A stretch of 64,000 nt of DNA from an uncultured Prevotellaceae bacterium (lineage in GTDB: Bacteria > Bacteroidota > Bacteroidia > Bacteroidales > Bacteroidaceae). Where the stretch lies: positions 1-64,000 of the forward strand of contig ONHN01000001.1 of the NCBI GenBank assembly GCA_900317635.1, given 5' to 3'. Positions 41,022 through 48,013 of this stretch are shown here, in pieces. The translations under genes and the position numbers were made by a program. Position 1 is the stretch's first letter. Each line of letters starts with the position of its first letter. Under the pieces are notes generated by a model. The model was not told where the DNA came from. It ran no database searches and saw only the letters and a program-made list of their open reading frames with translations.

Positions 41022-41101
41022 TAGGGCGGTCCCCTAACGGGTCGGGCTATCGTACATGGAGCTTGTAGTCTCGACCGAAAGGCTTCTATCCCTAACGCGA
41101 A
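41022..41101 (+). other. GC-rich structured intergenic segment
   Basis: Inside AT-rich DNA, this segment is suddenly GC-rich and contains two 'ccctaacg' copies (near 41031 and 41090), paired 'atag/ctat' ends around a 'ccc-ctaac-ggg' hairpin, and a 'ccgaaagg' mini-hairpin. Similar stretches occur, as I recall, in intergenic DNA of other Bacteroidales. It may be a structured RNA or a mobile-element scar. No function is known to me. Confidence 0.35.
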
Positions 41102-41114
41102 ATCTATTAAGATC

Positions 41115-41636
41115 ATGAAGAAAATTATTATTTTTATTTTTTTGCTAATTTACACTATTCCTTCTTTAGCTCAATGGAAAGTGGAAACACAAGAAGATGA
41201 TTATACGTTAGAAAAGTATTATATCCTAACGTACACTAAAAGTAGAGCTAATGCAAGAGCCGTTTATTTTCCTGATACAGAAAAAATACGGATAGCTTAT
41301 GTTTTTGATGGACTAAAATACTTTGATCAGACGTGGGACGCCACAATAGAAAATAATGCTGTTATTGACGGCAGAAAGATATATGGTAGTTGTAGAGTCA
41401 TAAATTCAGATAAAACCTATGAAGAATTTTTTGGACCATATTATATGTGGTTTACGGGATTTGATCGTGCTGGAGACACTTTTGCAGGTTGTATAGATAT
41501 TGAAATGGACCCATCTTTATTGAAAAAAGGTCAATATCTAACAGTTAGAATTAGTAATCCATTTATAGATGATCATATTACAATGAAAATTTCTTTGGCT
41601 GGTTTTACAGCTGCATATAATAGGACACTAAAATAA
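41115..41636 (+). CDS. Secreted hypothetical protein
   Basis: 173-aa AT-rich gene product with a signal peptide (about 1-19, IFIFLLIYTIPSLAQ). The mature domain is beta-rich with conserved-looking aromatic turns (IRIAYVFDGLKYFDQTW, GPYYMWFTGFDRAGDTFAG) and no recognised motif. It lies 34 bases before a second secreted-protein gene, so the two may form a pair. The low GC content compared with the flanking core genome indicates transfer. Not recognised; periplasmic or surface location is the only supported statement. Confidence 0.6.
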   Translation: MKKIIIFIFLLIYTIPSLAQWKVETQEDDYTLEKYYILTYTKSRANARAVYFPDTEKIRIAYVFDGLKYFDQTWDATIENNAVIDGRKIYGSCRVINSDKTYEEFFGPYYMWFTGFDRAGDTFAGCIDIEMDPSLLKKGQYLTVRISNPFIDDHITMKISLAGFTAAYNRTLK

Positions 41637-41669
41637 TTGTGAATACACCAATTTATAAAACATTAAATT

Positions 41670-42239
41670 ATGAAAAAGTATTTATTCTTTACGCTATTAG
41701 CGATGCTATCTCTGAATGCCTATTCTCAAGAACAGCAAAAAGAAAAATCTCAAAGTAAAACAATTGAGTTCCTCTCAAGAGATGGTTCTTTCTTTAAAAA
41801 AGAGTTCTATGATTTACAAACTATCGGTTCATCTTATGACAAAATCGAGTGCCAAGTACTTATCATAACGGATATGAAAACTAATTCTAAAATGGGCTGT
41901 TTAAGAATGACAACAACCTATCCCTCAAGCGGTTCCAACGATAGTTACATTGGCACATTAGATCAAGATGAAATAGATGCTTGTATTATGTGTCTTGAAA
42001 AGATCCAATCGGATATTATTACTTCAGCTCCGAATACATATACTGAGGCTGAATATAAGACAAGAGATGGAGTTTCAATCGGGACATTTTGGCGAAAACA
42101 GAAATCGGAATGGGCAATATATGTTCAGACTAAAAGTTATACATCACGGTCTATGTCATCTATTAAACCCGAACACATTTCACTTTTGATAAAAGTATTA
42201 GAAGATGCCAAAGCGATGATAGTAGAAAAAACGAAATAA
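41670..42239 (+). CDS. Secreted hypothetical protein
   Basis: 189-aa protein with a signal peptide (about 1-19, ending LNAYSQ). The mature part is mixed alpha/beta with TYPSSGSNDSYIGTLDQDEIDACIMCLEKIQ near 85-115 and a C-terminal helix (ISLLIKVLEDAKAMIVEKTK). No family is recognised. It follows another small secreted protein after 33 bases on the same strand. The MITE-like palindrome begins 11 bases after its stop. AT-rich like its neighbour, and probably part of transferred cargo. Confidence 0.6.
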   Translation: MKKYLFFTLLAMLSLNAYSQEQQKEKSQSKTIEFLSRDGSFFKKEFYDLQTIGSSYDKIECQVLIITDMKTNSKMGCLRMTTTYPSSGSNDSYIGTLDQDEIDACIMCLEKIQSDIITSAPNTYTEAEYKTRDGVSIGTFWRKQKSEWAIYVQTKSYTSRSMSSIKPEHISLLIKVLEDAKAMIVEKTK

Positions 42240-42249
42240 TCTTTTATAA

Positions 42250-42422
42250 ATTCAACTTTCGGAAGTACAAAAGGGAGATAAAAAGGGAGTTAAAGTGGGA
42301 GCGAAAGTGGACAATACCTTTTGCGGTTGTAGCATGCTGATGTTATTGTCCAGCCAGCTCTGCTGGCTTCGCTCCCTACTCGAAGCGTTTTACTCCATAT
42401 TTAACTCCCGAAACTTAAGTTG
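42250..42422. mobile_element. Palindromic MITE-like element sharing IS4-element ends
   Basis: About 170 bases that fold into one imperfect hairpin. Arms include 'gggagttaaa' (42285-42294) with complement 42400-42409, 'gggagcga' (42297-42304) with 42369-42376, and 'tggacaata' (42308-42316) with 42344-42352. The right end (42403-42418) is identical over 16 bases to the right end of the IS4-type element at 47168-47183, and the left end (about 42250-42268) is an imperfect inverse of it. No coding capacity. It may be a non-autonomous derivative moved by that transposase (inference). Confidence 0.6.
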
Positions 42423-42424
42423 AT

Positions 42425-42432
42425 TAACTTTG
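42425..42432 (+). promoter_or_regulatory. -7 box at the edge of the palindromic element
   Basis: TAACTTTG matches TAnnTTTG. It lies immediately right of the palindromic element and would start transcription near 42437, reading into the structured leader and the five-gene cassette. No TTTG at the usual -33 distance. Confidence 0.5.
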
Positions 42433-42436
42433 CAAC

Positions 42437-42675
42437 ATGAATTTCAAAAATGTGTAAAATGACGTAATAGTTTAACAAGACATATCATCAGAAGAAGTGT
42501 TTTACTTCTTGCATGTGACATTTGGAAAATCGCCAATTAGAAGAATGTGTCCCAATAGCAAGTTAGTGAAATGCTTGTACCTTACAGGTGCAGGCTTTCC
42601 TTATTTGTGGGACAAAGGTGTTTGGCGATACCTCCGAATGTGCAAATACAGGATTGTTTGCACCTTTTCTTTTTG
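42437..42675 (+). ncRNA. Candidate structured leader RNA with terminator
   Basis: About 240 bases that can fold as follows. Hairpin aagaagt/acttctt (42492-42510). A closing stem atcgccaa/ttggcgat (42529-42536 with 42622-42629) encloses stem tgtccca/tgggaca (42548-42554 with 42608-42614). Two small hairpins (42559-42577 and 42579-42589) sit inside. Last is an intrinsic terminator gtgcaaa/tttgcac (42640-42663) with tail 'cttttcttttt'. A -7 box precedes it and a gene starts 24 bases after the terminator. It could be an independent small RNA or an attenuator. A 71-residue open frame across it disregards this structure and looks non-coding. Confidence 0.45.
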
Positions 42676-42698
42676 TGTGTCGCAAAACAAAGTAAGAC

Positions 42699-43238
42699 AT
42701 GAAAAATTTTAGGAGATGGGAATTATCCGATTATTGTGGAATCTATGGTAGAGTTATTCCGCACTATGTTCAAGATGGGAAACATTTCGTATCTTTCCAT
42801 TGTAGCAATAGTGAAGGAAATACGCCAATCATAAAGGTCGATGAATCTCTTGGTGAAATGAAATTTGTTGACCTCTTTGGATACAATATAAGTGTCGTAC
42901 AAATTAATAATGAATTAATCCTATGTACTAATGAAAAGGCAGATATTTTAGAAAAGAAGTACAAAAAATTGGAGTTGCCTCAGCAGGTAATAACACGTGA
43001 AATGCAAGATACATCATATAAAGCCTATGAGAAATGCCTCAAATATGAAGTACAAATAGAATCACTCTGTTTTAGCCCCATGATGCTGCAAAATAGATAT
43101 TCTATGATTTGTAAAGAAGATTGTTTATATCCAACATGCCCATTTTATTCAAAGTGGGCAATAGATAATCGAGCCTTTCAACACGAAAAAGATTATGACG
43201 AATGGGTAGTAGAAGCATACCAAAAATTAAAATCATAA
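42699..43238 (+). CDS. Hypothetical protein, first gene of AT-rich cassette
   Basis: 179-aa cytosolic protein with no signal peptide or membrane helix. The N-terminal half is beta-rich (WELSDYCGIYGRVIPHYV, VDLFGYNISVVQINNELIL). The C-terminal half contains a cysteine cluster (ESLCFSP...MICKEDCLYPTCPFYSKW, four Cys within about 30 residues) that may bind a metal. Not recognised. Its stop is one base before the start of the next gene, so translation is probably coupled. It begins just after the terminator of the structured leader. Strongly AT-rich compared with core genes. Confidence 0.6.
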   Translation: MKNFRRWELSDYCGIYGRVIPHYVQDGKHFVSFHCSNSEGNTPIIKVDESLGEMKFVDLFGYNISVVQINNELILCTNEKADILEKKYKKLELPQQVITREMQDTSYKAYEKCLKYEVQIESLCFSPMMLQNRYSMICKEDCLYPTCPFYSKWAIDNRAFQHEKDYDEWVVEAYQKLKS

Positions 43239-43239
43239 A

Positions 43240-43887
43240 ATGCGTTATATTTATCTATATTATGATTTGAAAATATCAAGTCCATTAGAGGTTGGAAAAG
43301 TTGAACTCTGGAGCCATGTATCATTGCGAAAATATATAAATAAAGCATTGCTCGTTCCTGGATATGGTTGGATTCCTTGCTCAAAGGCTTTAAGTGAAAA
43401 TTTTACTAATGACCCGAAGCATTTAGTCCTTATTATTTCAGAAGAAGATGACCCTGATAAGCCAGTAACTTCTGATAAATGGATAACTCGTACAGGAATT
43501 ATCAATAGTTTAGGTTTAGAGAACAAAAATGTAAATAACAAAGCTGTAGATCCAAAAATTAAGATTGAAGCAAAAACCATGACTCCGAATATTAAAACAT
43601 ATAATCGGATGAGTGCGCGAGCATTGATTATTAGTGAAAATGCTGTTTTGCAATTTTTGGAAGAACCTCAAAAAGATAAAAATGGAATAGTAATAAGGGA
43701 TAAAGATGGACTTCCAATACAAAAAATCACCTTTGTTTGCGGAACAAAAAAAGGTTATGTTAGCCCTGCTGCGATTTCTATTATAGAAACGGGGACAATA
43801 GATGATTTCCAATATGTGGAAGTTTGTATCAATGACAAGAATCCTATTCCGTGCATATTAAGAGCTCTTCCAAAGAAAAACGATTAA
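43240..43887 (+). CDS. Hypothetical protein, second gene of AT-rich cassette
   Basis: 215-aa cytosolic protein of unknown family. An N-terminal alpha/beta part (YIYLYYDLKISSPLEVGKVEL, LVPGYGWIPCSKAL) is followed by a Lys/Asn-rich linker (about 88-115). A second domain contains SARALIISENAVLQFLEEP, a 'DKNGIVIRDKDGLPIQKI' turn reminiscent of EF-hand-like or beta-hairpin repeats, and TKKGYVSPAAISIIETG. No catalytic motif is recognised. It sits between the first cassette gene (1-base gap) and the aspartic protease (17-base gap). Confidence 0.6.
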   Translation: MRYIYLYYDLKISSPLEVGKVELWSHVSLRKYINKALLVPGYGWIPCSKALSENFTNDPKHLVLIISEEDDPDKPVTSDKWITRTGIINSLGLENKNVNNKAVDPKIKIEAKTMTPNIKTYNRMSARALIISENAVLQFLEEPQKDKNGIVIRDKDGLPIQKITFVCGTKKGYVSPAAISIIETGTIDDFQYVEVCINDKNPIPCILRALPKKND

Positions 43888-43904
43888 ACATAAGATTTAT
43901 CAAC

Positions 43905-44315
43905 ATGAATTATTCATTATCAGAAGGTTTGCTAAAACTCAGTATGCCATTAGTGACGGCAAGGGTTTGTGGAATTAATCTTACATTCCTTATAGATACA
44001 GGTTCCACGCACAACGTTATCGCAAGTTTTGTATATGAGCAAATAAAAAATGGCTTTATTGTTACAGGACAAAGTAACAAAGTGATGGGGGTTGATGGGA
44101 AATATCAAGATGTTAACATTGTTAATACTACATTAGAAATAGAAGGAGTAGAGATAAAAACCAAATTTAATGTTGTTGATATGAGTGATGCGGTCATGCA
44201 ACTACAAGACGAGACAGGAATGCAATTACATGGTCTGCTAGGAATTCCTTTCTTGATGGATAACAAAAGTATTATAGATTTTACCAAACAAGAATTTATA
44301 ATAAATCCATTATGA
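43905..44315 (+). CDS. Clan AA (retropepsin-like) aspartic protease
   Basis: 136-aa protein with the single-lobe retroviral-type aspartic protease pattern. The active site is FLIDTGSTHNVI (Asp about 31), a flap region follows (VMGVDGKYQDVN), and the hydrophobic-hydrophobic-glycine psi-loop motif is in GLLGIPFLMDNKSIIDF near the C-terminus. The size fits a homodimeric enzyme. No signal peptide, so it acts in the cytosol unless fused or carried. The start at 43905 is preferred over one at 43851 because the latter would overlap the previous gene. Its position inside a tight operon of unknown genes suggests it processes a partner from the same cassette (inference). Confidence 0.75.
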   Translation: MNYSLSEGLLKLSMPLVTARVCGINLTFLIDTGSTHNVIASFVYEQIKNGFIVTGQSNKVMGVDGKYQDVNIVNTTLEIEGVEIKTKFNVVDMSDAVMQLQDETGMQLHGLLGIPFLMDNKSIIDFTKQEFIINPL

Positions 44316-44337
44316 AATTTCGTTAAGTCCTATACAT

Positions 44338-45498
44338 ATGAGTGCATTAGACTACATATTGGCGAATTACCAACAAGAGAAGTACCAAGCCAGTCTTGCA
44401 GAAAGGGCTGTCTTGAGAGCTTTGGTACATACCCTCAACAAGGAAGAACTGCTTCAACTTCAAAAGAAGTTGAAGCGTGGCACTTCCAAGTGGAGCGTAG
44501 GGAAAGTACTTTGTGATGAATCTACGAAAGTATTGGGAAAAAGATATCCTAAAAAAAATGAAAGTATTTCTGCCCTCTTGAAAGCCTTTACAGACAAACA
44601 AAGTGGCAAGGTTGCAAAAGCAAGAGCAGAATTACGAGAAAGATTTGACAAGCAATCATTTCAGACACAGCGGAAAATTCTCCAAGCCATGCTTTCTGCT
44701 TCAAAGCAAGACAGATTTTGGGCATACAAGCAGTTAAGCAATGGTTGGGACGATTTCTTCTTTGAAGACGTGAAAAACTTATGGGAGCAGTACCATGAAA
44801 AAGAATGTGTGGCTGTTATCATAAAACATTTCCCGATGGAATATGTATATGAAAACCTGTCCGCATTAGATACACATGGTAACTACACTAATCTTTGCAT
44901 TAAGTTAATACACCATCCAAAGTTCCAGATTGATAAAGAGCGGCTGAAAGAAGATTTTGTATTTTATGGTCATCCCGAAGTGGAGTATCTCTACATCTTA
45001 GCGAAATCAAAAAGTAAGATAGAAAAAGGAGAAGCCACACGTACATTATTTAATCAGATGGCTGTATTTATCAACATAGTTAATACTCCACCCCAATTTA
45101 TAGGCAACAGGGCATACAACTTTGAACGTCAGATAGAAGATGGGAATGTTACCACCAAGCATCTTGAATTCGTATCTTGCGTTCTCTGGTGCATGGGTGA
45201 GCTGGGCTTGGTAGAAGAACTGATTGCTTTTGAGGAATGGGACAATATAGTCAAGCACAGATTTTATAGCGATGAAGAAGTGGAATACCTTACCAGAGGG
45301 TATAACACTGATTGCATTAAAGAATTATGGAACTTATATCGTCAGACTATTGTTGAGTGTTTACCGAATGAATATCAGCAGTTAGTACAAGTCAAATTCA
45401 CTTCCCCACCAAGGCAGCAAGTATCATTTGAAGAAATGAAACAATGCAATCCTGCATTAAACACCCTTGTTGACCAACTTGGATTAGAGTTTACATAG
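44338..45498 (+). CDS. Helical hypothetical protein, fourth gene of cassette
   Basis: 386-aa cytosolic protein predicted almost wholly alpha-helical, with repeated amphipathic helices resembling a HEAT-like solenoid (for example LAERAVLRALVHTLNKEELLQLQKKL, QRKILQAMLSASKQDRFWAYKQL, CVAVIIKHFPMEYVYENLSAL). No enzyme motif is visible. It starts 22 bases after the protease gene and ends 3 bases before a tiny membrane-protein gene. Solenoid proteins often serve as sensors or scaffolds, but no function can be assigned. AT-rich. Confidence 0.6.
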   Translation: MSALDYILANYQQEKYQASLAERAVLRALVHTLNKEELLQLQKKLKRGTSKWSVGKVLCDESTKVLGKRYPKKNESISALLKAFTDKQSGKVAKARAELRERFDKQSFQTQRKILQAMLSASKQDRFWAYKQLSNGWDDFFFEDVKNLWEQYHEKECVAVIIKHFPMEYVYENLSALDTHGNYTNLCIKLIHHPKFQIDKERLKEDFVFYGHPEVEYLYILAKSKSKIEKGEATRTLFNQMAVFINIVNTPPQFIGNRAYNFERQIEDGNVTTKHLEFVSCVLWCMGELGLVEELIAFEEWDNIVKHRFYSDEEVEYLTRGYNTDCIKELWNLYRQTIVECLPNEYQQLVQVKFTSPPRQQVSFEEMKQCNPALNTLVDQLGLEFT

Positions 45499-45501
45499 GT
45501 T

Positions 45502-45630
45502 ATGGAAGAGATGTTTGGCTGGATATTTGACATATTTGGTGGTTTCCTCTTTTGGGGAGTACTACTATTGGTTGTGTATATCTGTGATTTAATTGAAGTT
45601 TCGGATGTTAATAAAAACATAAATATATAG
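45502..45630 (+). CDS. Tiny single-helix membrane protein
   Basis: 42 residues starting MEEMFGWIFDIFGG with one hydrophobic helix (GGFLFWGVLLLVVYIC, about 14-29). It begins three bases after the previous stop, which supports real translation. The last 13 codons lie within the probable left end of the IS4-type element (from 45591), so the original C-terminus may have been replaced by the insertion. Single-helix mini-proteins at the end of cassettes can be toxins or membrane anchors; nothing here decides. Confidence 0.45.
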   Translation: MEEMFGWIFDIFGGFLFWGVLLLVVYICDLIEVSDVNKNINI

Positions 45631-47186
45631 GTGCAAAAAAAGGCATTGGTTTCTTGCTTATGTTACAAGAAATGAGTAACTTTAAGGTGCAAAACTAAAA
45701 GACTCAATATCCCAATGCCGATGTACAAAGTTACAAAATTTCTGTCAGAAATAAGCACATTTTTCAAGAAAAGTGATTCTGACCATGCAATGTTTGCCAT
45801 TATGAACGTGATTAAGGGTATAAGAATGAACGAGCAGAGGCTCTTCGGATGCAAGAGCCGGTGCAACAGCAAGTACTCGCTGCTGCAGGTGTTCCAGCTT
45901 TTGTTGGTATGTCCTTGTTTCATGATTCGCAATCCTTTCAATATCTATGGCTCACCGTTAGGCGGCAAGCTTGGTTGTCGCAAGGATGTGTTCTATGAGT
46001 TCCTCAATGACGGCCGCACCGACTGGCGCAAACAGATGTACCATATTGTCAGTCAGCTTTGGACGAAAGTCATCATCCGCAGTGACCACAAGTCTGAAGA
46101 TACCTGCCTGATGATTGATGATACGGACTTCCCCAAGACAGGCCGGCGTATGGAGAACATCGGACGTGTCCACTCCCATCTTGAACACCGCAGCATCCTC
46201 GGCTTCAAGGCCCTCTTCCTCGGCATTACCGACGGTATCAGCCAGATGCTGCTCGACTTTGCCATCCTCGGTGAGAAGGGCAAGAAGGGCAACTATGGAA
46301 TGAGCGAGAAGGAACTCTCCAGAAGGTATACCACCGAACGGGATAAGGGCATTGCCATACAGAGACGTCTTGATGAGTATTCCATGAGCAAGATTGACCT
46401 CGCCATCGAGATGATCCGAAGGGCTATCAAGCAGAAGATACGCTTCCGCTATGTACTGGCAGACAGTTGGTTCACATGTGCCAAGATTGTAAAGTTCATC
46501 CGCTCCCGCCATATCAAGTGCGATTATATCGGAATGATAAAGGTCGGGGAGGAAGGCAAGACCAAGTACCGCTTCGAGCGCAAGGACCTCACAGCTCCTG
46601 CCATTATCAAGAAACTGAACAAGCGGGGTGAGAAGAAATACAGCCGCAAGCTCAAGTGCTGGTATATGAGTGCCGATGTTGTCTTTGCAGACACGCATGT
46701 CAGGCTCTTCTTCATCCGTCGCAGCAAGCGCGGACCATGGAGCGGACTGCTTACGACTGACCTTGACTTGGGCTTTTTTGAAGCATATAAGATTTACTCC
46801 AGGCACTGGTCTCAGGAATTCATCTTCAAGGAGAGCAAAGGACTGCTCGGACTCGGCAAGTGCCAGTCTGCCAACTTCGCTGCACAGATTGCAAGTACGT
46901 CCCTCGTGGCACTCCAGTACAACATCCTCTCTGCCGTGAAGCGATTCATGGACTACGAGACTATAGGAGAAATCTTCAGGCAAGTGACCAAGGACAGTCA
47001 CGAACTGACTATCAGTGAAAGAATCTGGCAGGCCATTCTTGAATTCGTCGCAGCCATCACCAAGGTCTTCTCCATTGATGATGAAGAAGTCTTGGATGCC
47101 ATGGTTAATGAATCTGATGAGCTTGCCCATATTTGTGAATTATATCAATGTAAAATGGCGAGTTAAGAACTCCCGAAACTTAAATT
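45591..47186 (+). mobile_element. IS4-type insertion sequence, about 1.6 kb
   Basis: One full transposase gene (45715-47166) lies between imperfect inverted ends: left 'aattgaagtttcgg-tgtt' at 45591-45609 and right 'aactcccgaaacttaaatt' at 47168-47186 (about 16 of 19 positions complementary). The left end overlaps the small membrane-protein gene. No certain target duplication is seen. The right-end sequence recurs at 250 and 42403. Confidence 0.65.
45715..47166 (+). CDS. IS4-family DDE transposase
   Basis: 483-aa transposase, apparently intact. DDE residues can be seen in MIDDTDFPKTG (first Asp, about 132), VLADSWFTC (second Asp, about 251) and FIFKESKGLLGLGK (Glu, about 372). The last follows the Y-R-E-K type signature (YSRHWSQEF) of IS4-like enzymes. 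A near-consensus -7 box TAACTTTA lies upstream (45678-45685), and a 'ggcattgg/ccaatgcc' stem spans the leader. It separates the AT-rich cassette from the prophage remnant. A long open frame on the opposite strand is a shadow. Confidence 0.88.
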   Translation: MPMYKVTKFLSEISTFFKKSDSDHAMFAIMNVIKGIRMNEQRLFGCKSRCNSKYSLLQVFQLLLVCPCFMIRNPFNIYGSPLGGKLGCRKDVFYEFLNDGRTDWRKQMYHIVSQLWTKVIIRSDHKSEDTCLMIDDTDFPKTGRRMENIGRVHSHLEHRSILGFKALFLGITDGISQMLLDFAILGEKGKKGNYGMSEKELSRRYTTERDKGIAIQRRLDEYSMSKIDLAIEMIRRAIKQKIRFRYVLADSWFTCAKIVKFIRSRHIKCDYIGMIKVGEEGKTKYRFERKDLTAPAIIKKLNKRGEKKYSRKLKCWYMSADVVFADTHVRLFFIRRSKRGPWSGLLTTDLDLGFFEAYKIYSRHWSQEFIFKESKGLLGLGKCQSANFAAQIASTSLVALQYNILSAVKRFMDYETIGEIFRQVTKDSHELTISERIWQAILEFVAAITKVFSIDDEEVLDAMVNESDELAHICELYQCKMAS

Positions 47187-47202
47187 ATAAACTAATCAGA
47201 AT

Positions 47203-47226
47203 GCCGCATGCTATTCTGCTTGCGGC
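47203..47226. terminator. Hairpin after the IS element
   Basis: Stem 'gccgca/tgcggc' with a 12-base loop is followed by 'gtttgtctttt', 17 bases beyond the right end of the IS. Possible intrinsic terminator for plus-strand transcription leaving the IS. Confidence 0.5.
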
Positions 47227-47253
47227 GTTTGTCTTTTCACACTTCCCCCAATT

Positions 47254-47306
47254 AAAGTTCCTTTGCCGTATCAATTAACACTGATACATTATGGCAAAGG
47301 AACTTT
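47254..47306. repeat. Inverted repeat spanning a start codon
   Basis: Perfect 14-bp arms (aaagttcctttgcc at 47254-47267; complement at 47293-47306), continued by 'gtatca/tgatac' (47268-47273 with 47282-47287) around an 8-base loop. The ATG of the tail-like protein (47291) lies in the 5-base bulge at the stem. In RNA this would strongly occlude the start; in DNA it could be a recombination site. Confidence 0.65.
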
Positions 47307-48013
47307 CTGATATTATTACTCGGGCAGCGGAGGTGCGCGATGCGACGCTCAGCGCCGAGAATACCGCCGAACGGGTCGGCGGTGTACTGTGCGACTTGCT
47401 GGAATATCTGGCAGGGATGATTGCGGCGGGCGATATGCAAGTCGTGGCGGACGCGGAGGGGACGGGGCTGAAAGTCACGTTCCGCAATGCGCAGGGGCAG
47501 GCCATTGCGCGGCGGCTGAACTTGCCGGTGGTGAGCGCGAGTGCTGGCGGGTTGCTCTCGTCAGAGTTACTGACGAAGTTGAGCGCGGCTTATACGCAGA
47601 GCGGCACGAACCAAACGGCCATCGAGACACGGCGGTTGGAGATTGCTGAACTCACGGAACGACTGAAAGGTCGCTCGCAGTACTCCAACGCTTTTACCGA
47701 CCCGCAGGTCTTCCTCGGCGACTTCGAGAGCATCGAGGAAGTGAACGCTGCCATCGACGGACTCGTGACGCAGGCGGCTTCGCCCGAGACGAAGTACACG
47801 GGGCATTGCATCGTGGGGCTGGCTGGCTGTCGGTTCGACATCCACCAATACGCACTGCATTTCGCCACGGGCGACTTCGTGCAGTGCGTTTGTGGCTGTG
47901 TGAAACTTGGTGCCAACGCCGACAGTCTGCTGCAAGATGGGCTGTACAATATCTTCTTCCGCCGTGTGCGCAGCTTCGTGCCCGACGAGTGGAAGGGCAA
48001 TCCTTCGCGGTAA
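47291..48013 (+). CDS. Phage tail-type structural protein, 3' end rearranged
   Basis: 240 residues. The start (MAKELSDIITRAAEVRDATLSAENTAERVGG) resembles the N-terminus of tail proteins in Bacteroidales prophages: an Ala-rich helix, a 'VRDATxxxENTAxRVGG' segment and then a trimeric-fibre-like region (LSSELLTKLSAAYTQSGTNQ). The C-terminal YNIFFRRVRSFVPDEW looks like a tail-fibre repeat end, but the final four residues come from sequence belonging to the opposite-strand tape-measure gene. The natural end may therefore be lost. It faces the tape-measure gene head-on, which is not a normal phage order. The start lies in a strong inverted repeat. Confidence 0.6.
   Translation: MAKELSDIITRAAEVRDATLSAENTAERVGGVLCDLLEYLAGMIAAGDMQVVADAEGTGLKVTFRNAQGQAIARRLNLPVVSASAGGLLSSELLTKLSAAYTQSGTNQTAIETRRLEIAELTERLKGRSQYSNAFTDPQVFLGDFESIEEVNAAIDGLVTQAASPETKYTGHCIVGLAGCRFDIHQYALHFATGDFVQCVCGCVKLGANADSLLQDGLYNIFFRRVRSFVPDEWKGNPSR

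Noticed and set aside
42497-42712. 71-residue open frame ahead of the AT-rich cassette
   Set aside because: It runs through the terminator hairpin and overlaps the next gene's start. The region is better explained as structured RNA. Kept as a caveat, since conservation at protein level would reverse this.
45958-47130. 390-residue open frame opposite the transposase
   Set aside because: The transposase frame has the DDE motifs and the right length for an IS; the antisense frame has no recognisable features.
45582-47195. Target-site duplication of the IS4-type element
   Set aside because: The bases flanking the two ends do not give a convincing direct repeat, and the exact left end is uncertain because it lies within a small gene.
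47694-47999. C-terminal third of the long tape-measure frame
   Set aside because: These residues are antisense to the tail protein gene and lose all tape-measure character after residue 234.
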